Shown piece after piece: positions 57,837 to 64,000 of a stretch of DNA of 64,000 bases. The DNA comes from Amoebophrya sp. A120. Taxonomy: Eukaryota; Sar; Dinophyceae; Syndiniales; Amoebophryaceae. The notes below the pieces were generated by a model that worked only from the letters and a program-made list of their open reading frames with translations, made no database searches and was not told the DNA's origin. Where the stretch lies: NCBI GenBank assembly GCA_905178155.1, contig CAJINV010000020.1, forward strand, positions 1,116,001 through 1,180,000. Direction: 5' to 3'. How positions within the stretch are numbered: position 1 is the stretch's first letter; every line of letters starts with the position of its first letter. The translations under genes were made by a program, and so were the position numbers.

Positions 57837-58555
57837 TCACTTTTTCATCATTGGCATCTTTCCCTTCATCATCCCCCCCGGCGGCCCGCCCTTCATCATG
57901 CCCGGAGGCGGCATTCCTTTCCCCGGTGGCATTCCCCCGGGGGGTGGTCCGCCCTTCATCATGCCGGGTGGTGGCATGCCGCCCGGTGGTGGTCCGCCCT
58001 TCATCATGCCGGGTGGTGGTCCTCCGGGCCCCTTCATCATACCCGGTGGTGGCATCCCGCCCGGCGGAGGCCCCCCAGGACCCTTCATCATTCCAGGTGG
58101 TGGACCCATCATTTTTCCGGGTGGCGGACCCATCATGCCGCCGCCATGTGGAGGACCACCTGTTGTATTCGATTTTGATGATATGGTGAATACATCATTG
58201 CCGGTAGTTGCTGTTGCAAAGGATCTTCGTGTGACAATTGGAATTGCGCAGCCGTGCAGTTGTCGAAATATGCGCACATTAATTCGCTATTGATTTTCGT
58301 TTCATCTTCGACAAAGAGTTGCAGACCCGCCAAATGGACATCATCCATCACTACCTTTTGGCCCTTTCTTGGAATTGTGGACCAGGTTTCCAAAGAATTC
58401 GCTGTCGTCATCGCCCCCCTCTATGTCCATACCGGCGTCCTCGCCCTCTCCCTTCCGGTGCCGCCGGTCGTCCTCATCATCGTCATCGTCCCCTCCGCCA
58501 CAACACCCACACTGTCGGCACAGATACCTGATAGGTAGAGCAGTCATCGTCATTA
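57837..58555 (-). CDS. Gly/Pro/Met-repeat protein, acidic N-terminus
   Basis: Two exons: about 58555-58355 and 58159-57837, joined in frame by a 195-bp GT-AG intron (donor GTAGTG). The first exon encodes a Cys-containing start (RYLCRQCGCCGGGDDDDDED) and an acidic region ending FFGNLVHNSKKGPK. The second is almost all repeats of PPGMMKGGPPPGGMP type, ending MMKGKMPMMKK. The repeats are 9-21 residues and Met/Lys-rich, as in RNA-binding or condensate-forming low-complexity proteins; this is inference only. The start codon choice is uncertain. Confidence 0.6.
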
Positions 58556-58657
58556 ACGAAAGTTGAATTCGAAGTAGGAGGTACAATGTACAATGATTCG
58601 ACGGATTGCATCCAATTTCAATTTCAAAGACAAAGCGATGAACAAAGCGGAACAATT

Positions 58658-60255
58658 TCAATACACGAGAAGGCAGAGGAGCGAGACCCCGACGACACCG
58701 CCACCCCCCATGAGGACAGTTTTTCTTTATCAAATGTAAAAATGTCTGGGTCTGGAAGAATGCAACTTGTCATGCTGTCTTTGGAAGGTAAAAAAAATCT
58801 GTATTGCATGACCAGCAAGAGGAGTTCAGTTTGTGCTACGCGGAGCGCACATTTCTGATGCGGAATACGCATCAGAAGGCCCATTAAAAATCTGTGATGG
58901 TCGGCCAGGCATTACAGACATCATGGGTTATGCAAAATATGCATGACAAACCTGGCAATCTTCCAGACCCAGACATTTTTACACTTGATATTCTTGGAAA
59001 TCCTGCAATCTTGGCCTCTTCGGCGTTTGGATCGATGGCCCCGGCCGTGGGCAGGCCACCGGTATGAACGCCTCAGAATGGAAATCCTCAAAGTGGAAAT
59101 AATTTGTGATGCATGAAATGCGACGCGAAAAAAACTGTATTGCAGAGGACGCAATGGAGGCCGACTATTGTCCTGCTAGGGGCGAAGAATTGAGGTGCTG
59201 CTTAGCACGACAGAAGGGCACCCCTTTGCCTTAACCTGCATGACAGACATGCTTTTAAGTGTCCGGGAAATTTGTCATGCGCCGACTACAACTGGCCATG
59301 GCGCTTCAAATCAACTGGCGCCGTTTTTTTGCATTACAAATTATTTCCACTTTGAGGATTTCAAACCTGAGGCTTTCATAACCGGCTGCAGCCACGGTCA
59401 CTTGCTGCCCGGCTCGATCGCCCTGTGGCTTCGCCTCCTCCTTCTTTTTCTTCCCGCCCGCCTCAGCACCCTTGTCGTCCTTTTTGTCGTCCTTTTTCTT
59501 GTCGTCTTTCTTCTTGTCCTTTTTCTTGTCTTTCTTATCCTTTTTGTCGCCACGACCTCCGTTTTTGATTTTGTTTGTTCCAGCTAATATGTAGAACAGA
59601 CCCATCATCATCATCATCATCATCATCTAACCAGCGCAAGGTGGTGGCTCCAGTCGTGCGCATGCACATGCATGCGCATGGCAACAAGAGACTACAAGAA
59701 CTTTAGCTATAGCTGCGATAGCTCAGAGCCGAAAATGAATGAACAAGACAAATCCATGAAAAATTTATGTATACGTTCTCCTTCCCCTACAGCCTCTCCT
59801 TCAGCAAGCTCCAATTCACTAGCAGCTCCGAAATTCGATCCACCGGCAGGAGCCTGCTCCGGTATTCGCCCTACCTCCACTCCACCTTCTTCATTCAGAA
59901 AGGCAGGCTGCTGGTCCTGGTTCACCTGGTTGTTCTTGTCGGTAGTTGGTGAGTGTCGGTTTGATGATGACGATGATGATGATATCCTCGTGGTTTTATC
60001 ATCATTTGCTTGCTCAAGAAAAGAAGGTGAGTCCGATTGTGTTCTTGTTGATGAATGTGCTTCAAGAGCATTCGTTCCTTTATCCTGAGTCGATGTCCCT
60101 TCTTGCGCGACAACCTTAGGCTCACGGCGCAACATCCGGGAACTTCCGCTGGAGCTGCTTGAAGAGGTACTTGACGCAGCGTGGTTGTGGTCGTTACTAC
60201 TCCGCGCGACCTGCACGCCGTTGTGCGCAAGGCCGACGAAAACGAGGCGCCGCAT
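58658..60255 (-). CDS. type I membrane protein of the LRREP-motif pair (copy 2)
   Basis: 271 residues; exons 60255-59775, 59583-59381, 59057-58991 and 58722-58658 total 816 nt in frame. One GT-AG intron (59584-59774, donor GTATAC) and two introners. The ATG at 60255 begins MRRLVFVGLAHNGVQVARSS, a weak signal-peptide candidate. Residue about 40 on reads SSRMLRREPKVVAQEGTSTQ and then DKGTN, close to the motif and QDKGT in the gene at 54527-56953. A Ser-rich part, a highly charged Lys/Asp block (DKKDKKDKKKDKKKDDKKK), GGLPTAGAIDPNAEEAKI and a C-terminal helix MGGGGVVGVSLLCLLVY follow, with no cytosolic tail. Probably an anchored secretory or surface protein. Confidence 0.7.
58728..58990 (-). mobile_element. 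introner, family E
   Basis: 263 bp, TIR AAAAATGTCTGGGTCTGGAA, exact TSD ttctt (58723-58727, 58991-58995). Removal gives IAGFPRKTVLMGGGG and creates the C-terminal helix. Confidence 0.9.
59063..59380 (-). mobile_element. introner, family H (divergent)
   Basis: 318 bp, TIR with GGAAATCCTCAAAGTGGAAA, exact TSD accgg (59058-59062, 59381-59385). Removal gives VTVAAAGGLPTAGAID. Confidence 0.9.
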
Positions 60256-61219
60256 GGTGAAGATTTTTCTTTGTATTGCTATCAAACGAAAGACAAAGAG
60301 TCAACCACTCCGCTCTGACGACTGAGAAGCCGCCCTGCGCGCTTAACTTAGCCTGTACGTGTCACTCCTTCTCGCGTGGTCCTCTTCTATGCAGTTTGTT
60401 TATCTTCGTCTTTTTTTGTTGTTCATTAATGTGAGGTCTCAACGTTGAGATCTAAGAGTGCAGTTGAGATTCCTGTAGTACAACCAATCTTTTTAGATGC
60501 AGGTTACGATCGTGATCCCGAGGACTCGAGCAAGAGTGCTACATCGTTCTGCTTCTACTGTGACGAGACTAACACTCAGATAACAAGATATTAAAAGCGA
60601 GCACGACAAGTAAAGAATGCAACAACGAACCAGCTCCAGCTTTTTCGTCAAACAAAAATCAACCTTTCGCGGCTCTCTCTGACTCTGATACACACAGCGC
60701 AGCTGTTCGATGAGCTCATCAATGCAGCATCGCTCGCTGACAAGCGAATTAGTGCAGCGAAGGTGGCAACAACTTAAGCAAACACCACCACCAGCAGGGT
60801 GAACATCTCTGCTGTAGTTCGCTCGCCTGCTTTCATCTTCGACTATTATACAGCGACGAGTACGAAGAGGATATTACTCAACTGGAATGTCACTTTAGTA
60901 CAGGTGGATTAAAGCTTTTCATACAAGTCGGAAAGGCCGCTAACGCTATTCAGTGCTTTAGCTACAGTAGATATCATCGTCTTCACGACGCGGTCATAAA
61001 CTCATCATACATGATTGGCATCTGACTCTGAGACTGAGTACAACATGTACAAGTACAAGGTAGTCGCTACAACGCCTACGTTCTCCAGCTTCCGTTTCCG
61101 TTTCGCTGCGTCAAACGGAGGGTTCGTTCTCTGGCTGATTTACAGTCTTCAAACGGAGGGCTCGGTTCGACATCGACAAAGCTCGTTTCCGTTTTTCCAC
61201 CACCTCAACATTCGTCTGC
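60256..61219. other. intergenic region
   Basis: About 1 kb between two minus-strand genes. No supported gene or introner. The plus-strand ORF ending at 61287 runs into introner L and is not a gene. Confidence 0.45.
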
Positions 61220-63444
61220 TCACACGATGGGCAGATGCGCCACGGATTCCTTGGTATGAGACGGACAAAACGTTTATTCTCAACTAATTTTTTCTTTTTT
61301 GATGGGGCGCACCGATACCTAACTCCCATGCATGGATGTTTGTAGATACTTTTAAATTAGGCGTCGACTAGCTAGTGAAGTACAAGTAACTAAGATAAGT
61401 AGCTAAAGACACAAGGAGCCGGAGGTGTAGCAGATCGGGCTGGCTCTTCGTGGATTCGTCACGAATCCACGAAGAGACAGCCGATGCCGGAGGCTGTTCT
61501 GCTCCTTGTGTCTTTAGCTATCTTATTGATCTACTTCACTAGCTAGTCGACGCCATTAGAGATGTTGATGCATGCAAATCACACCACAGGCGCCGATGCT
61601 TTTCCGCCCCTTAAAAAAAAAAAAAAATTAGTTGAGAATAAACGTTTTGTCCGTCCCATACTTGGTGGGAGAGTAGGATGAGTTGTACGAGAGCTTGCGC
61701 CCGGGGGACAGCGCAAAAGCCTCCGATCGAAAAGGTAGTTGCGTCCTAGGCACCACCGGAGATTGCGGCGAAAGAGAAGGGCTCGCCAGACCGTAATTGT
61801 TGGGAGTCATGCTGCTCTCTTCGTCGTTGGAGGCGTCGCTGTGGTTGTGGAGGTAGTCGTGGTTAGAAATAGAGAATTCGTCAAACTCAAAACTACGAAG
61901 AAATTGAAATACAAACGGCAACTACTTCGCTTAAAAATCACCCAAGCCCAAGAAGTTTTTGAATCAATAAATATGTACTTCTCATCTGCTAGAAATTCGG
62001 CCATCGTGAGGTCTTCTTCTCCCTTCACGCTGCCGATCTGGCTTCCCCCAGTTCTTGTACCACCGCGTCGCTCTCCCCCACTACCTCGCTGTCGCCCCCT
62101 ATGCAGTCGGAGTAGGGAAAACAGCCGCTCGTTCTCTTGCTCGTGCGCGAGAAAGACCAACGCGACCCACCAGAGGCAGGCGACGAACGGGATCAGCGTT
62201 AGTGTGGCGAAAACGAGAAAGGTGATGCACATCGTGATCAGGTCAGGGATATTCGGTGTAAAAGCAACTCGTGCTCGTTGTTTTGTGTCGATCGCATCAG
62301 TCATCCATGACAAATCTTCTTGTTGCTTGTTTCTATGTATACGGCGAAGGAAATCAGCAGTGCAAAAGCAAATTCATACAATTTTTCATACAGTATACTC
62401 GCAAGCACGTTACTTTTGCAGTGCATAGGGAATGCCGCTCGTGGGAGAAGTTGTGGCAGTGGCGAGCCCTGTTTCAACGTGATCCGGCGGCTTTTCATCC
62501 TTTCCTTTTCTTGCGGACGAGGAAGAAGCCGATGCGTCGTCGGTAGAACTTGAACTACTACTTGCTGCCGCTCCGCTGGTACTACTAGCACTACTTCCCG
62601 TTGCACCGGTGGTGTGCAGCATGGAATCATCTTTTTCTTGGCCGATGTTGTCTATCACCTCCACGGGGGTTGGCGATGAGGCTTGATGTTGTTCCGCTAA
62701 CGGTTTTGACGTTTTGGTTTTTGCTGCAAATGAAGAACTAGATGCAGCTGCTGCTCCACCTCCCGCACTTTGTACAGCCGCTGCTCCTTGCGACTGTGTT
62801 CCACTGCTCTTTGCTGGAGCAGAATGGCTGGGCGTAGTCGGCAGCGGCACGGTGGCGCTAGGGGCAGGTGAAGAACTGCGAGTCTTTTGCTGCTCTTCCT
62901 TCTCTTGCAAAGCGGAGCCAGGAGCTACGGTTGCGGTCGCTGGACGCTCTCCAGTGGAAGAAGGGACGACAGCAGCTTCTTCACGCCGAGGCTCTTGCTT
63001 CTCAACAAACGCAGAGGAAAAAAACGTACTGTCATCGGATGGTGCGGCACCAAAATCCGTTTGCTCATTCTGATTTTCTTTCATATTTTGCCCTTGTCTT
63101 GCCGTCTGCACTAATTTGCTGTTTCTACTGCTGGTCCGTTGTAAAGAGCCCGGAAACTCGTCAGGAACATCAAGCGACGTAGAGGCGATGCTCGGCCGGA
63201 GGCGTTCGTGTGCAGTTGTCGGAAGCAACAATTCGTCTTCGTACCCGATCACGACGTGGTTTTCCATGCGCGCAAGGGCGTAGCGCACAGGGAAACAGCA
63301 CTTGTGTATCATCATGAGCTCCTCCATGCAAACAGTGCAACACATCTTCAACAAGAGAAGCGCGGAGTTGGCTCGAAACATCTTTAGCTTGTACGGTTGT
63401 GCTATCTTTGCAAAGGAACTACTAAGAACTGAAACTGTCATCAT
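61220..63444 (-). CDS. Ser-rich membrane protein, unknown
   Basis: About 515 residues. Exons: 63444-62428, about 62245-61979, 61892-61661 and 61249-61220. Two introners plus one short canonical intron (61893-61978, GT-AG, 86 bp) that joins AEFLADEN to FEFDEFSISNHDYL in frame. The N-terminus reads ANSALLLLKMCCTVCMEELM and CCFPVRYALARMENHVV, Cys-rich and hydrophobic. A long Ser/Ala/Thr-rich region follows, then one strong helix (TMCITFLVFATLTLIPFVA and CLWWVALVFL). The end, after introner L is removed, is SYNSSYSPTKESVAHLPIV. No domain recognised. The frame at the 62250-62427 introner works if the splice is shifted by a base or two from the TSD edges. Confidence 0.65.
61255..61660 (-). mobile_element. 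long-palindrome introner, singleton family L
   Basis: 406 bp, exact TSD cttgg (61250-61254, 61661-61665), ends TATGAGACGGACAAAACG and inverse. Almost the whole central 190 bp (about 61362-61552) is also a near-perfect inverted repeat around a TTCGTGGATTCG core. Removal joins YSPTK to ESVAHLPIV. Without splicing, both strands would end in TDKTFILN. Confidence 0.9.
62250..62427 (-). mobile_element. introner, family A (divergent)
   Basis: 178 bp, ends TATTCGGTGTAAAAGCAAC and TTACTTTTGCAGTGCATA, 4-bp TSD ggga. Precedes the membrane helix exon. Confidence 0.75.
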
Positions 63445-64000
63445 ACAAAACTTGCGTTCTTCACTTCTGCTATAACATTTCTCTAGCTATTAGTAAGCCC
63501 AACTTTTATGGATGCTTCTGCACTACTGGCTGCTGTATTGGTTTTGTACCGCTGGTGCTGGGTTTGTATCCTTCAAAAATCGTTCCGCAATTAACGAACG
63601 ATTTTCACTTCCGAAAACGAAAACGACACGACAATCAAAAACGAAACACGATTTGGGTCGACTCTGGGCGGGCGCCACGACATGATCCCTCGGATGGCGC
63701 TCCGAGCAGGAGCAGAAGACTGCGCTTTTCATTGTAACGCCCGCACTAGTACTTTTTACCGAACGAAAACTAAGGTTACGCATGGCATGAGCCAATGAAT
63801 ACGGTGCATTGAAGACTCCATGATGCCGCTTCATATTCTTCATATTCTTGCAGTGTCGGCATTGTTTGCACTAGAGCAGCTGCGCAGCCGCAGGTGGGTG
63901 CTCCCAAGTGGCCGGCCTGAGTGGCGGTCGTTGTGTGCGACGCACGGCATGCACGACCATCCACCTAAACCCGGGTCCGTCCTCGTTGTAGCGTTCAACT
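63445..64000. other. window end, no gene recognised
   Basis: About 550 bp upstream of the last minus-strand gene. No introner. Short ORFs on both strands reach the edge but show no coding signature. Confidence 0.4.

Noticed and set aside
61015-61287. Plus-strand ORF ending WYETDKTFILN as a gene convergent with the minus-strand one
   Set aside because: Its end is simply the left TIR of introner L; the matching end on the other strand is the right TIR.
1-64000. Dispersed repeats such as GCATGACAAA as a CRISPR array
   Set aside because: They are not regularly spaced, lie inside TIR-bounded introns, and the genome is clearly eukaryotic.
1-64000. tRNA, rRNA and dinoflagellate spliced-leader genes
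   Set aside because: I looked for T-loop and leader-like strings by eye and found none convincing; a covariance-model search would be decisive.

Overview
This window looks like nuclear DNA of a protist parasite in the Syndiniales, most probably Amoebophrya or a close relative. I see long spliced genes, no operons or Shine-Dalgarno sites, and one-way gene order: every well-supported multi-exon gene is on the minus strand, a layout typical of the dinoflagellate lineage. Short intronic insertions ('introners') with terminal inverted repeats (TIRs) and about 5-bp target-site duplications (TSDs) are packed into the genes. Invasive introns with non-canonical boundaries are known from published Amoebophrya genomes. 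The genus call is inference from these traits; the introns themselves are read directly from the sequence.

Layout, left to right, all minus strand unless stated: 1-206 edge exon; 2676-5044 SLC52-type riboflavin transporter; 5842-7673 four-helix membrane protein; 9838-22040 ABCG transporter cut by 25 introners; 23089-26771 coiled-coil/low-complexity protein; 27452-28230 small gene of unclear structure; 28423-32730 membrane glycosyltransferase with exostosin-like and GT31 parts; 34887-35330 orphan exon; 35691-37976 membrane RING-like protein; 37977-40837 non-coding, with a GC-rich minisatellite; 40838-45577 multi-pass GT2-like glycosyltransferase; 46718-49537 protein with a C-terminal OmpA-like domain; 51196-51500 small helical ORF; 52086-53504 multi-pass membrane protein; 54527-56953 and 58658-60255, two related membrane proteins sharing an LRREP motif; 57315-57473 small ORF on the plus strand; 57837-58555 Gly/Pro/Met-repeat protein; 61220-63444 Ser-rich membrane protein.

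I find 51 introners. They fall into families by their ends, named here by TIR core: A (AAAAGTATCGTAC), B (GTGTTACAGTTACAC), C (GTTAACGTTAACGG), D (ACTGTGTAAGTGTAA), E (GTCTGGGTCTGGAA), F (GAGAGTGCACAAC plus a CCCCCTC tract), G (CTGTTTCACTGT), H (AGGATCGAAATCGAC), I (AAAAACGTCCCCACC), J (GTAAATTTCCTGTACA), and singletons K and L. Nearly all start TAT and end ATA, and most carry internal copies of GCATGACAAATTT or its T/A variants. Exact removal of the element plus one TSD copy restores the reading frame; in the ABC gene it restores the Q-loop, the signature and Walker B. A second class is ordinary GT-AG introns of 86-390 bp, often with GTATA donors.

Functionally the window is rich in membrane transport and Golgi-type glycosylation genes: ABCG, SLC52, GT47/GT31-like and GT2-like. 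There are also several unknown surface or membrane proteins, which fits a parasite that imports nutrients and modifies its cell surface; that last point is inference.
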